A DNA stretch of 64,000 nt from Komagataella phaffii GS115 (taxonomy: Eukaryota > Ascomycota > Pichiomycetes > Pichiales > Pichiaceae): contig NC_012965.1 of NCBI RefSeq assembly GCF_000027005.1, positions 1 to 64,000 of the forward strand, given 5' to 3'. The position numbers and the translations under genes were made by a program. The notes beneath the pieces are model-generated. The model had not been told where the DNA came from. It was given only the letters and a program-made list of their open reading frames with translations, and made no database searches. Below are positions 53,672-63,928 of the stretch, piece after piece (the stretch's first letter is position 1; every line of letters begins with the position of its first letter).

Positions 53672-55294
53672 TCAAACAGACTCCTCCTCGTGAACCATAA
53701 TCGGCTTCTCAGACAAGTTGGAAGCATTTTCTATATGCTCTGTCGATCCAATCTTTTCTTTGTGAACGATCGGCATTTCAGGGACATAGGAACTTGTTCT
53801 CCATGCAGGAATATTGTCTTTGAACATCTTATCAATCTCTTCCAAGGTCTTCCCTCTGGTTTCTGGAAATTGCACAATGACATGGACAGTCAAGCAAACC
53901 GAAAACACGCCGAAGATAATGTACGTTCTCCAGGTAATATTCCGAAAAGCACTTGGTACGAACATAGCTAGAGCAAAGTTGAAAATCCAATTTGCCGAAG
54001 TAGCCAGTGCAGCTCCCTTAGCTCTCTGTCTGTTATTGAAAATCTCTGATACATAAACCCAAATACAGATACCCCATGTTGGCGCAAACGAGCAAACAAA
54101 TAGGTACGAACAAGCAATGACCCCCCTAGCTGCCGCCTTGTGTTCGTCAGGGATAAGTATTCGAACAGTGTCGTCACCACCAAAATTTTCAATTGGCTCA
54201 GAGTAAGTAGCCAATAAGCCTGCAACTCCAAACAACCAAATAAACATGAAAATTCCACCACCTATGAGCAGAGGTCTTCTACCAACACGGTCCATCAAAA
54301 ATAAAGCCGGTATGGTCATAACAACATTCAAAACATATTGAATAGAAGACGAGACCAGATTCACGTTTCCTGAATATCCAGCCATCTCAAAGATGTACAC
54401 AATATAATACATCATCACATTCATACCACAAAGCTGTTGCCATATTTGGGCAGATACACCAATGAAGGTACGTTTTCTACAATCTTTTTTGAATAGATCT
54501 GCATAGCCAAAATTGGCTGCATCTTTATCGATCAACACTTGTTCCTGAAGTTCATCCAATTGCAAATGGACATCAGGGTCTTCCCTATCACCGTCAGCCA
54601 CGACATTGGCAATAATTTCAACCGCGTCATCCCAGCGTTCATGGTTCGCTAGCCATCTTGGTGATTCTGGAATAAAGAAGACGCCCACCAGTAGAATAAA
54701 ACCTGGAATCATCTGCAGACCCCAAGCCAGTCTGAATGATGCAACACCGTCGATGAAGTGACATCCATATCCAATGTAGAACATTACCATGATACCCACG
54801 GTGACCGAAAGTTGAAAAAGGCCTCCAATCAAGCCCCTAATTTTTGCAGGTGAAACTTCAGAACAGTATACTGGAGCAGAAGCTGACCCGAATCCGATAC
54901 CAAGACCAGAAATAAATCTTCCTGCAATCAACATACCTTGATTTTGCGAAGCACTTTGAATAATAGCTCCGGTGATCCATAATGCACTGCACACATGGAG
55001 AGCGACCCTTCTACCAAATATGTCCTGAAAATCGGAAGAAACTAACGAACCTACAAAAGATCCACCGGCCATACTAGCAGTTATTCCACCTTGTGTCAAA
55101 CTGTCTGGCCGATTAAAGTAGTTTCTGTAATGCTCCTGGCTCACAAAAGAAGATACCGAAGAGATATCAAAACCAAACATGAGACCAGAAACAGTTGCTG
55201 TTATTGCTATGACATGAATGTTGTAAATCGTTGGAAACTTGTCATATAGTTTCCCTTGGTAGTTCAACGATCTTGCTCTACCTAGTAGCGACAT
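53672..55294 (-). CDS. GTH1: High-affinity glucose transporter (Gth1/Hgt1-like)
   Basis: This 540-aa sugar transporter of the major facilitator superfamily has twelve membrane segments. Hallmarks are SGLMFGFDISSVSS (helix 1), the GRR motif in the loop after helix 2 (FGRRVAL), SPAKIRG, PESPRWLANHERWDDA after helix 6, QQLCGMNVMMYYIVYI (substrate-contact helix 7), DRVGRRPLL and the C-terminal PETRGKTLEEID. The sequence is very close in pattern to Kluyveromyces lactis Hgt1 and fits the Komagataella high-affinity glucose transporter Gth1, whose promoter is known to be induced at low glucose. Start is the ATG at 55294. A 20-codon upstream ATG frame (55302-55364) lies just before it. The gene is 496 bp downstream of the Dur3-like gene's end. 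Confidence 0.92.
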   Translation of the reverse strand: MSLLGRARSLNYQGKLYDKFPTIYNIHVIAITATVSGLMFGFDISSVSSFVSQEHYRNYFNRPDSLTQGGITASMAGGSFVGSLVSSDFQDIFGRRVALHVCSALWITGAIIQSASQNQGMLIAGRFISGLGIGFGSASAPVYCSEVSPAKIRGLIGGLFQLSVTVGIMVMFYIGYGCHFIDGVASFRLAWGLQMIPGFILLVGVFFIPESPRWLANHERWDDAVEIIANVVADGDREDPDVHLQLDELQEQVLIDKDAANFGYADLFKKDCRKRTFIGVSAQIWQQLCGMNVMMYYIVYIFEMAGYSGNVNLVSSSIQYVLNVVMTIPALFLMDRVGRRPLLIGGGIFMFIWLFGVAGLLATYSEPIENFGGDDTVRILIPDEHKAAARGVIACSYLFVCSFAPTWGICIWVYVSEIFNNRQRAKGAALATSANWIFNFALAMFVPSAFRNITWRTYIIFGVFSVCLTVHVIVQFPETRGKTLEEIDKMFKDNIPAWRTSSYVPEMPIVHKEKIGSTEHIENASNLSEKPIMVHEEESV

Positions 55295-55789
55295 ATCGTA
55301 GTTATTCTCCCCAAGAAGCTACAGTGAAAGGTATCTCTTTTATCATTGCAAATGGGTCAGTCATGTTCACCTTTTGACCCCGCCAGAGCCAAGCTTTCGT
55401 ACTATATCAAGAGCGCAAGCAAAAGCAAATTAAAGTTAATCGCCTAGGTCATCACTAAATCTCACATTGAAACTGCAGAAAGAAGAAAAGTTTCTCCGCA
55501 ATTTATTTTCTCGAACTGGGGTTATCTATGCGAATTGCTTTGGGAGTCACAATTAGGTTTATCCTAAAGCTACTCCAAAAAGCGTGTTTCAAAGCGTTCA
55601 TATCTAATGAATCGGGAGCACAGATACAAGAACGTTCATATATAGAGGTTAGTGGTAACAGTGCTATTCTATCAGTTTAATCTATTCAAGAACAAATTTC
55701 AGAGCATTGTTGCTCTCGGTACAAAAGCTAATGTCATATTACTGGCATACTAAATACATATTTGACTGTTACACTCTTGTAGCCTTAAA
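55295..55789 (-). promoter_or_regulatory. Upstream region of the glucose transporter
   Basis: This 495-bp segment between the urea-type transporter stop and the glucose transporter ATG probably carries much of the glucose-limitation promoter, which likely extends further into the neighbouring gene. A GATAAAAG TATA-like string lies at about 55335-55342 on the minus strand, and a TATATATG at about 55636-55645. Confidence 0.5.
55302..55364 (-). promoter_or_regulatory. 20-codon upstream open frame before GTH1
   Basis: An ATG at 55364 opens a frame of 20 codons ending in TAA at 55302-55304, seven bases before the transporter ATG. It contains a second ATG. If transcription begins upstream of 55364 it would affect translation, but a TATA-like string inside it suggests the transcript may start later. 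Confidence 0.3.
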
Positions 55790-57841
55790 TCATCGTTTAG
55801 ATTTGAAGATCCTTTTGAAGTCTTTCCACAAACCCTGACCAATTCGGCCTAGCGAATGTCGCCCATCATAAAGAGGATAGACTGCGATAACTAAGAAGAC
55901 TCCGTATAACCAGAACATGGACAATCCAGTATATCCTCTAAAGAAACTCAAAGATATGATCCAGTTACGGTACAGTGACATTGGGAACAACACCGAAGTA
56001 ACGAGAACCACAAGTATACACCAAGCGTATGCTATCTTGATGTAACGCTTGATCAATTTTTGCTCTTCTTCGTCGTACTCGTCACCACTTGACACTCCAA
56101 GCTCAGTTTCTTGAAGTTGAACATTCTCAGACTTGTCCACGGATCTCTTTTCTGAGTCTTCAGTTGGAGATGAGACAGATCCACTTTCATATACAACATC
56201 GACTTCTGAGGGAGATGAAGCTTCACTGCCTTCCATCTCAATAAGTTCAGCCTTCTTGAAAACATTCCAGTCAAAATGTTCTTTCTGAAACAGACTGAAA
56301 GTGACTGTCAATACCAATGGCAGGAAGAGGGCAGTTAAACCAGCCCAAAGACAGGGAAGCTGTCGGGATGTGGTTTCCATAGTGATTTCTCCATAATAAT
56401 GGTAGGCAGTTCCTAGCCATACACCAACGGAAGCTCCAATTCCAATGATTGGAGAAGCGATAAAGGCAAACTTTGTCTGTCTGTCCCAAGTGAATAACAA
56501 GATCATTGGACAAACAGGATTGCAGATCAGGATTGGATAAAAGTACCCAACCCATGTCATATTGGCTCCAACATAGTGCAACATAATGGCAAAACCAGCT
56601 GCAAAGAAGGAGAAAAACACAACGGTTATGTGTGAAGCTCTAATCATCTGCTTGTTTTTTGCTTGAGGATTGATGTAGGTCTTGTAAACATCAAAGGACA
56701 AAATACTGCTCACCGAAATCATCTGAGCGCTGACTGTCGATGTGCATGCCAGATAAATTACCAACAATATTGCTCCACATGCTCCATCGCCAAGCAAAGC
56801 CTTCAAAGTGTATGGAAGTCCAAAGCCACTTTCTATCTCAAATGTAGTCATTTTTCTTGGATATGTAGGGAACGATGGATCATTTTCCAAGAAGGTTGTT
56901 GCCATACCAATGATGGTACCTAATGGCCAGGTAATAGCCATAATACAGACTCCCCCGATCATGTACGAAGGAACTCCAGACTTTAAGTTGGCACTGAATG
57001 CTTTCTGATAAAACGAAGAATCTAAAACAGTAAGACCCATATCACCTAATAAGTGAATGATTCCAAAGAAAACTGCACCTTGGGATCTGAAGGTCATTAA
57101 GGAGCCATCATAATTACCTTCAATAGTTCCCTCGTTGGGTCCAGTGAAAATTAGCTCGTAAAGCTTATCTATTGAGCCAATCTTAACCAAAGCAGCAGTG
57201 TTAACATAGAGTAGCACAATAATAGCTATAACACTGTGACCCCAATCTCCAAGGAAAGTTGCTCTCAGACCTCCACTGAAGGTATAACATAGGACACCAA
57301 ATGGAATTAGCAAGGAGCTTGCCACAATGCTCAGATTATCTGCGATAATGGATATAGCACCTGCGGCACCCAGAATCATAGCAGCGCATGACAACAAGTT
57401 GTTAGCTAGGCAAAAACACATGTACAAGATGTGGGCAGCTTTGCCGTATCTGAGCTCAACTACTTCCAGACATGTGTGACCTTTAGGTACTTTTCGTTTG
57501 GCTTCGATACCCAGAACACCCATAATGGAAACTGGCACTATCAGTCCCCAGTAGTAATAAAATCCAACAGATACACCATAGAATTGGGTCATGGTGACGG
57601 TCCATAACAGTTCGGTGGCCCAAAACCACGAGGAGAAAATGGCAGAAGTAGTCAAACCAATACCAACGGTTCTATTTGAAACCATGAAAGTTTCAGTAGA
57701 ATTATTGTTTTCATTGAGATAGCGGGCTATCAATCGGGTGGCTATAACCACTGCTAGAGCAAATGCAGCTCCAACCCCAATCAGCACCCCATATCCGACA
57801 GATTTGCCAAGAAGATGCACCGTAGTTTCAGCGTCACTCAT
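55790..57841 (-). CDS. DUR3: Urea/polyamine transporter (Dur3-like)
   Basis: This 683-aa sodium/solute-symporter-type transporter of the plasma membrane corresponds to yeast Dur3, which imports urea and polyamines when good nitrogen is lacking. About fifteen hydrophobic segments are seen. Family-like strings include SSWFWATELLW (helix 2), GGLRATFLGDWGHS, FPTYPRKMTTFE, ACTSTVSAQMISVSSILSFD and YPLYDGRHSLGRIGQGL at the C-terminus. An acidic Ser-rich cytosolic loop lies at about 545-600. I start at the ATG at 57841, because the frame extends nine codons further only through a TTG. A TATAAATA element lies only 37-44 bp upstream, which implies a short 5' leader. Paralogues occur in yeasts, so orthology to DUR3 is not proven. 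Confidence 0.92.
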   Translation of the reverse strand: MSDAETTVHLLGKSVGYGVLIGVGAAFALAVVIATRLIARYLNENNNSTETFMVSNRTVGIGLTTSAIFSSWFWATELLWTVTMTQFYGVSVGFYYYWGLIVPVSIMGVLGIEAKRKVPKGHTCLEVVELRYGKAAHILYMCFCLANNLLSCAAMILGAAGAISIIADNLSIVASSLLIPFGVLCYTFSGGLRATFLGDWGHSVIAIIVLLYVNTAALVKIGSIDKLYELIFTGPNEGTIEGNYDGSLMTFRSQGAVFFGIIHLLGDMGLTVLDSSFYQKAFSANLKSGVPSYMIGGVCIMAITWPLGTIIGMATTFLENDPSFPTYPRKMTTFEIESGFGLPYTLKALLGDGACGAILLVIYLACTSTVSAQMISVSSILSFDVYKTYINPQAKNKQMIRASHITVVFFSFFAAGFAIMLHYVGANMTWVGYFYPILICNPVCPMILLFTWDRQTKFAFIASPIIGIGASVGVWLGTAYHYYGEITMETTSRQLPCLWAGLTALFLPLVLTVTFSLFQKEHFDWNVFKKAELIEMEGSEASSPSEVDVVYESGSVSSPTEDSEKRSVDKSENVQLQETELGVSSGDEYDEEEQKLIKRYIKIAYAWCILVVLVTSVLFPMSLYRNWIISLSFFRGYTGLSMFWLYGVFLVIAVYPLYDGRHSLGRIGQGLWKDFKRIFKSKR

Positions 57842-57877
57842 TTTATGGTTGGTGAAGTCTTGGCCCAAGGGCTCCCA

Positions 57878-57885
57878 TATTTATA
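57878..57885 (-). promoter_or_regulatory. TATA element of the Dur3-like gene
   Basis: TATAAATA on the minus strand, 37-44 bp upstream of the ATG at 57841. A consensus match, but unusually near to the start codon. Confidence 0.5.
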
Positions 57886-60020
57886 CAATACGGAAGGAGT
57901 CATGGGGCTGTTGACTACCAGCATCTTTTGGGAGCGATCAAGTGACATTGCTGCAAATTTTCAATTACCTATTCGTCATGGACGAATCTGCACGATTAGA
58001 CTCGATGATCGGAGTCGTGGCGTTTGGAATTGCATAGTGGCCGTGCGAATGTATGAAAAGAAAACTACTTGCAATATGTCATTGTACAAAAGTGATGCCA
58101 CACTTGTGGATTATGGTAGGGATGGACTCTGAGGCCGGGCCTTTTTCAAAGTGTCGTGGGATTTCAAGATATGGCATCTCCAAACAAGCAATCAGGATTT
58201 GCAGAATTTAACCCCTAGCTTATTAAAGGCTAACACAGCCCTACGAAGATAGTAAAATGATGCATATTGACGAATATTCTCCACAGTAGATTCGTGAGTC
58301 TCCTATGAAGTTTTTGTTCAAGGCACCAATAAATTATCTCGACAGGTGATGAAAAAGATCTTATCGAGCAAAATGCCAAGTTAACGGATAAATGCGAAGC
58401 TTATACAACAGAGGCACAGACTGAATGTTAACAGTGGGCTGCATGTCCAGGTATTGTCTGAACTTCAACTCTTCTTTTTCTGGTTTTAATCAACTTCATT
58501 TAGTCATTATTTACGAGCCTACTCAGTCATGATACACCAACTGAGGTTTCTAGATCAGTCGGCAACCCGGAGGTGCATATTGCTGAAGTGCGGTGATTGA
58601 TAATTCCTATTGTAGTTCCATAATAAACGCTTATTAACCTTTGAAAAACGTTTTGTGGCAGACACCGCAACAGCCGCCACAGTTACATCGTTCCTTTTTT
58701 TAATTCAGACAGTGTGCGTTCGTGCTCACTGTGTCAATTCTGAGCCATACAATAAGGAGTGAGCGGCTGGATTTAGGATAGCTTGATGTGTGCGTTCCCC
58801 TTTTCCGTGCAGAAACATTCTAGGTCCCCAAAGTCTGCTACACTTTATAGAGATCTTAGATAGTCAATTCTCCAGAAATCTGATTTGATTTGCAACCAAG
58901 GCTCTTTTGATCAGTTTGGATGGCATAAAAAATAAGCTCAGATGGTTTCATCTGATAGCTTGATAACTTTAGCGGGACAAGATGTGTAACTTTCTGCACC
59001 GCACGTCTCCGCCACATCAGCTTTAACGTCACGGGAGGTCGCCTTTTTCGGCTTTTCAAACAACCAAAAAGAAGGTAGCTACCAACGATGTGTATACCAA
59101 AATTTCCGGCGAATGGGTAGTGACAGGCTTTCGGTAATGTTTTGCTACGCCATATATGGAATAGAAGTTTCATCCTCTGTATTAGTATTTTGATTACCCA
59201 TTTATTCACGATGTAATGGCTTGATCTTCGATCAGAGGCACTCATCCAGCATTTCATATGGAAGGCTGATTCAAAATAGCTGCGTTTGACATTTTAGTTA
59301 TGACAAGTGTATTTGAAACATTTGAGATATTTGAAATCGTTCTTTGCTAACAACAAATTTGCGTTTGCTTTTCTAGAGTTTTTTATGTGGATTTGCTAGG
59401 CATTTTATGATTATGCTACTTAGCTGTCTTTGCATACCATGATGGAAAGGAGGCCAGCCACTGCCGAGTCTTTACTGCTAACCAGTTTATTTCTCACTGT
59501 CCTTACAGAGAATCAGGGTGACTACTTTTCTTTATTATCTCAAAGAATTCGATTTTTCACAATCATAAAGTGCTACACAAAACAAGATGCCCCGATGGTA
59601 CATCAATTATGGCACGGCGTTGACCGCTAAGAGAAGGTTAATCCTTTTTTTCAACAGTCGACAAAAGACAACAGAGTTAGATACAGTAGTATATTCTTGC
59701 TTGAAACAGCATTCAGCTTTCTAAGTTATCGCTGCACCTTGAATCACGTCAAAAGGATTAGTCCTCCAAATGGTGAGTCTCTACTACTCGCTAGCGCTTC
59801 CAGTGAGTCACCATTCGATCAGGTAGGAGACAGAATACTAAAACTTTTTCCATTTCAGCTATTTAATTATCAAAAGCCATACTGAGACGAAAAAAGTTGA
59901 TGAAGAACGAGTAATGTCAGTATGCCTGATCAAAGATAAACACTTGACTTTTTGAAAGATTAAATTACCTGTAAAGAAGAATTAAATATGCAAGTGCGGC
60001 TCAAATTTAGAGTGTCAGTC
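57886..60020. other. Intergenic, no supported genes
   Basis: About 2.1 kb. The 133-codon minus-strand frame at 58856-59257 starts with ATG but has no recognisable domain, signal or relative. Other frames are under 70 codons. The Dur3-like promoter should lie at the left end. Confidence 0.4.
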
Positions 60021-60917
60021 CTATTCATTAGGTTTGTCTTCATGCTTTCCACCAACTTCTATCAAACTGGTTTCATCCTCATTTAAAGCTTTCTTTGGTA
60101 TATACACCACGTAGTACGTGGACATGAAAATACATGCAGCAATGAACTCCATTGTGGTGGCCAGTACGTATTCAGTGGCCACAAAGTGAACCGACATACC
60201 TGTTGCGGTATAATTTGCCATGGAAAAATAGTTCATCTGTTGGATGAAACAGGATAACAACCCATAAATACCTCTCACAAACAAAAATGGGGTAGCCATG
60301 AAAACAGAAGTCAACAAATACGACCGGATATTGTCATGAATTACGGTGTAAGCAGCCAGACCCGCAACAACTAGTGTGAATATCAAGAACAATGCTTGTC
60401 CCGTGCCTCGGAGGCCTTTGCTCGTATTAATTCTTGATACATTATCGTCATACTCGTCAGCATCCAGACCGGTCAACATAGTGCCTCCAACGATGACTAG
60501 AACATTGGCAACAATCGCCAAATAATAGAAGATCCTCATCCCGTTAATATTGAGTTTTTTGAGAAACCCCCAATTTGAAGTGTCAACTAGTCTACTTTTC
60601 AGCCATGATTCCTTTCTGGCAGCTATATGTGCATGAGACACCATGTAGAAGCTGGTGAGAATCAGAACAAAGTACCCTTCAGCTCCTAAAACCAGATATG
60701 CAACTAGCCATTGCCAATGTTCATATCCCAATGAAGCAAAAGCTATTCCACATAACTGTGCTCCCATTCGAATCAAACCGAAAAACAATAATCCAGAGTA
60801 AATGGTTCTGAGTGTCCCTTTATGCCATATGATTCCGATTGTGAACAGCGTATAAATGACATACAGTGCCAGGAAAATAGATGCTGCGATACCTTCACCT
60901 TCAAATTCGAACGCCAT
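60021..60917 (-). CDS. Seven-helix membrane protein (DUF7702-like)
   Basis: This 298-aa protein starts from the ATG at 60917 (MAFEFEGEGIAAS). It is followed by seven hydrophobic segments with short loops, and a polar acidic C-terminal tail (about 275-298) that is probably cytosolic. The layout (short extracellular N-terminus, seven helices) matches a family of fungal integral membrane proteins annotated as DUF7702, as far as I recall. RTA1-like lipid exporters are an alternative but show other motifs. Function is unknown. Upstream ATGs in the same frame at 61001 and 60974 exist, but the sequence between them and the first helix is not membrane- or signal-like. It is divergent from a Zn2Cys6 regulator about 1 kb away. 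Confidence 0.75.
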   Translation of the reverse strand: MAFEFEGEGIAASIFLALYVIYTLFTIGIIWHKGTLRTIYSGLLFFGLIRMGAQLCGIAFASLGYEHWQWLVAYLVLGAEGYFVLILTSFYMVSHAHIAARKESWLKSRLVDTSNWGFLKKLNINGMRIFYYLAIVANVLVIVGGTMLTGLDADEYDDNVSRINTSKGLRGTGQALFLIFTLVVAGLAAYTVIHDNIRSYLLTSVFMATPFLFVRGIYGLLSCFIQQMNYFSMANYTATGMSVHFVATEYVLATTMEFIAACIFMSTYYVVYIPKKALNEDETSLIEVGGKHEDKPNE

Positions 60918-61902
60918 AGCACAGGGAAGAAAAGTAAACTGGAAATGGGGACTTAATATATACTTTTGTCGCATTTTTGAATGCGGTTTTATCCTCTCCA
61001 TGCATAACAGACCAGCGAAAGTTGAGCCCTGAGGAGAGATGAAGACCAATACCTTTTCAGAAGGTTGTAAGCTTAAAATATGGAGTAAAAATACTTGCTT
61101 CGAGAGGTCATTTAAGTTCGAAACCAGGAAAAAAGAAAAATGGCCCAAAGCAGTTTGAGCGTTGAGTCAAGGTGGGACGTTTGAATAGAACTCAATTCCA
61201 CCTTGCAAGTACATGAGGGCGGGCGATGATGCCTGCACTTCGAGAAAAGGGAGCTCCAACTAAACTGTCAGCATTTTCTCATAGCTGAAACTGTTAAGAA
61301 TTCGGTTGAAATGACTACATACGTCTAATTATAGAACTTTTGAGCTTATTAGGTCAAGTTAATCATACTTTGATTCTGCCAATCCTTGTATGAACTGAAA
61401 TCAGAGCAAATGTCTTAATCAAGGGATTCTTCTTTCTTACGTATATTATTATATTACGTAAGACTAGATGGGAACTGCACAACACTAATTTGCAACCATC
61501 CAGTTTGTTAGATATGTTTTGCCGTATTAAAAGCCAACCTATTCATTACGCTTGGCGCAACTATTGGCGCTATCGCTTCTAAAGCTGCTCTCCACTCGAT
61601 ATCAAGGCGAAAGAGGAAGAAAACAGAATCACGTGAATCGGTACAAGATACTCGAAACTACAGTCAGCATCATAGTCTTCACTGTACAAGTCGCAATATC
61701 ATAGAGGCGTTGGCTGGCCTGTTAACTGCCTGCATCTTCGATCTGGTATCGGCGATTTTAATTTCCCATTACGGTACATACTTTGTCGGGGACTGACCTA
61801 AATTGCACCAAGAAATGATTACGTTTTAAAAAGAGCCGCAAAGCCACACTTCTAACGTATATCAGCTGAACCGTCGGACTTATTATATTATGCAAACATC
61901 TA
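60918..61902. other. Divergent intergenic region
   Basis: About 985 bp shared between the seven-helix protein (minus) and the regulator (plus). It could carry regulator binding sites. None is identifiable by eye, apart from a short upstream open frame at 61890-61913. Confidence 0.4.
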
Positions 61903-61913
61903 ATGAAAACTGA
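61890..61913 (+). promoter_or_regulatory. Upstream open frame overlapping the regulator start
   Basis: An ATG at 61890 opens a seven-codon frame ending in TGA at 61911-61913. It overlaps the regulator's own ATG at 61903 in another frame. Ribosomes that start at the first ATG would finish just past the real start, which would lower its translation. Confidence 0.45.
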
Positions 61914-63876
61914 AAAAAAGCTGAAACGTACCTTTTTGGCTTGCGATATATGTCGAAGCAAGAAACTTAAGTGTATCAACAACGGGTCTACCAAAGAGCC
62001 ATGCCACAGGTGTAGTCGACTAAGTCACGAATGTAGTTACACCCCAACGCAATCTCATCTACGGAAACATGTCAATAAGGACAATTGGGCCAAACAGAGT
62101 GATTATAAAGTTTCGAAGCCAATTGTTCCTTCGCATGAAGTCGTGATTCCAGAAAAGGATGTGGTCCTGGAAGTTATAGAGCTTTTTTTCAGTCATCAAT
62201 ATCAGGGTGTCTTTCTGTTTCTGCATCGACCATCCCTGTTGGCATTCATCAAATCGTCAGAATTTAACCCTTCAACTTACATCAATGATTACTACAACTC
62301 GGAGTCTCCGGCTCCCTATCATCTACTACATCGACCTGATCCGGTGGTTTTGTTGTCAATATTTGCACTAAGTGCTCGATTCCATCCGAGCATGGTTTCT
62401 TCTTATGGTGCATTTGATCTATCTCAGGACCCAGACCTGTTTACTCCGTCCTCCAGCAACGGTTCTGGTGTTTTCCGATCTCCCGTACATGCTTCAGAGT
62501 ACTTTGCATACCATGCAAGAAAACTTCTACAACCATTGTTTGACCGGCCCAGTATTCAGAGAATTCAAGCACTAACCATGCTCAGTAGTCATGATTGGGG
62601 TGAGCGCAACGTTGCCAGAGCTTTTATCTATGTGGGATTAGCATGTCGTATGGCATTCGTTTTGGGCCTCAATGATTCAACTTCTTTGTGCTATAATGAA
62701 ACAAACCCTCTTATCTCGGAGGTTAAAAGAAGGACCTTATGGGCTGTTTATTTGCAGGATCGTTGCATTTCAAGTGGCCGAAACAGGTCAAGCTGTATAA
62801 AGATTGAAGATATCCATATCGAAATGCCAGCTCTTGAAGCTGAGTTTGTCCTAGGAAAACTCAGTTCCCCAAGGCTGACCTTTGAGGAATTTCAATCAAT
62901 TTTATTCGAGTCACATGGTTCATCTCCAACAGGCGTGGAAAATCGTTTGACCAATGTTAGCACATATTGTTTCACCATTTTTTTATTCGAAGTGTGGGCT
63001 AGTTTAGCGAGATGGGTTGGTGAGAGCGGTCCACGCTCCAACAATTTGCCGACCACGGGTTCAGGATCCAGCTCCAAATTCTCCGAAACCGATAAGAAGC
63101 TAGATGTCTTGGAGTCCACAATACCCGTGCATCTCTATAATAACACGGTCAATTTCCAGAATCAGGCTTCTGAAGGTACTCTGATGTCGTTTGTCTATAT
63201 GCATGCACTGTTATATCTTAGCCGGATATTCCTACATCGAGAGTATTTCTTCATTAATCCAGAAACACTTCCGGCAAATCAATGGTACAACGCTACCAGA
63301 AAGTTCCTCCAAAGTGTGGAGCGTAGCACCAAACTGATTTCGGCGGCTGAGTCCATTAATATGATGGTCATAGCACCGTTTACAGGATTTGAGCTGTTTA
63401 CTAATGCTGCAACTAGCCTCTACTTTCTCACCTCTCCTCTCAGTCTTTTAAAAAAGAACTACGAAGTTCAAAATAAGACAGCCTATCAGTCTTTGAAAAG
63501 CGAAGTGAAAACATATGTGAAAACAAACATTGAGTTACTCAAGAAGTGGAGTTCTGTTTGGCCTATAACATCCTCATGGTTTTTATGGACCTTAGATCTT
63601 CAAACCTCATTAAAGTCTTTTTCTACCGATGAGCAAGGAATAATGTTTAGGAATTTGATGATTGACTACGGCACCACAATAGTGGCAGAGGAGGCAAATG
63701 ATAATCCGTCTACTACATCATCACTCTCCGAGCAAGATAATCAATCAGCTCAGCATTTCCAAAATTTGGTTTCAACGGAAGATAATGTTCTAACTCCAGA
63801 TATCAACAATATTGTTTTGGGATGGCGAGAGCTATTCGATGTGGGCCCCGATTTGCAATTACAGTCAGAATGGTAA
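61903..63876 (+). CDS. Zn2Cys6 transcription factor, XlnR-like group
   Basis: This 657-aa nuclear regulator has an N-terminal Zn2Cys6 zinc cluster with cysteines at 14, 17, 24, 34, 37 and 44 (ACDICRSKKLKC...PCHRCSRLSHEC). The basic stretch KKLKR just before it may aid nuclear import. The middle region (about 195-310) matches the fungal transcription-factor domain, with SSHDWGERNVARAFIYVGLA and EVKRRTLWAVYLQDR. A long alpha-helical-looking C-terminal half follows, with an acidic tail (NDNPSTTSSLSEQDNQ). Start is the ATG at 61903. The DWG...ARAFIYVGLACRMAF pattern recalls the XlnR/Xyr1-like subgroup but is not decisive. The target genes are unknown. Unlike the similar regulator at 23319, this one is intact. 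Confidence 0.92.
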   Translation: MKTEKKLKRTFLACDICRSKKLKCINNGSTKEPCHRCSRLSHECSYTPTQSHLRKHVNKDNWAKQSDYKVSKPIVPSHEVVIPEKDVVLEVIELFFSHQYQGVFLFLHRPSLLAFIKSSEFNPSTYINDYYNSESPAPYHLLHRPDPVVLLSIFALSARFHPSMVSSYGAFDLSQDPDLFTPSSSNGSGVFRSPVHASEYFAYHARKLLQPLFDRPSIQRIQALTMLSSHDWGERNVARAFIYVGLACRMAFVLGLNDSTSLCYNETNPLISEVKRRTLWAVYLQDRCISSGRNRSSCIKIEDIHIEMPALEAEFVLGKLSSPRLTFEEFQSILFESHGSSPTGVENRLTNVSTYCFTIFLFEVWASLARWVGESGPRSNNLPTTGSGSSSKFSETDKKLDVLESTIPVHLYNNTVNFQNQASEGTLMSFVYMHALLYLSRIFLHREYFFINPETLPANQWYNATRKFLQSVERSTKLISAAESINMMVIAPFTGFELFTNAATSLYFLTSPLSLLKKNYEVQNKTAYQSLKSEVKTYVKTNIELLKKWSSVWPITSSWFLWTLDLQTSLKSFSTDEQGIMFRNLMIDYGTTIVAEEANDNPSTTSSLSEQDNQSAQHFQNLVSTEDNVLTPDINNIVLGWRELFDVGPDLQLQSEW

Positions 63877-63928
63877 CCAAGCAACCATAAATAAAACATA
63901 CTAACATACACGAAATTAACTAATCAAA

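Noticed and set aside
58856..59257. 133-codon minus-strand frame starting with ATG
   Set aside because: No domain, signal or membrane pattern; within chance for a 2-kb AT-rich gap.
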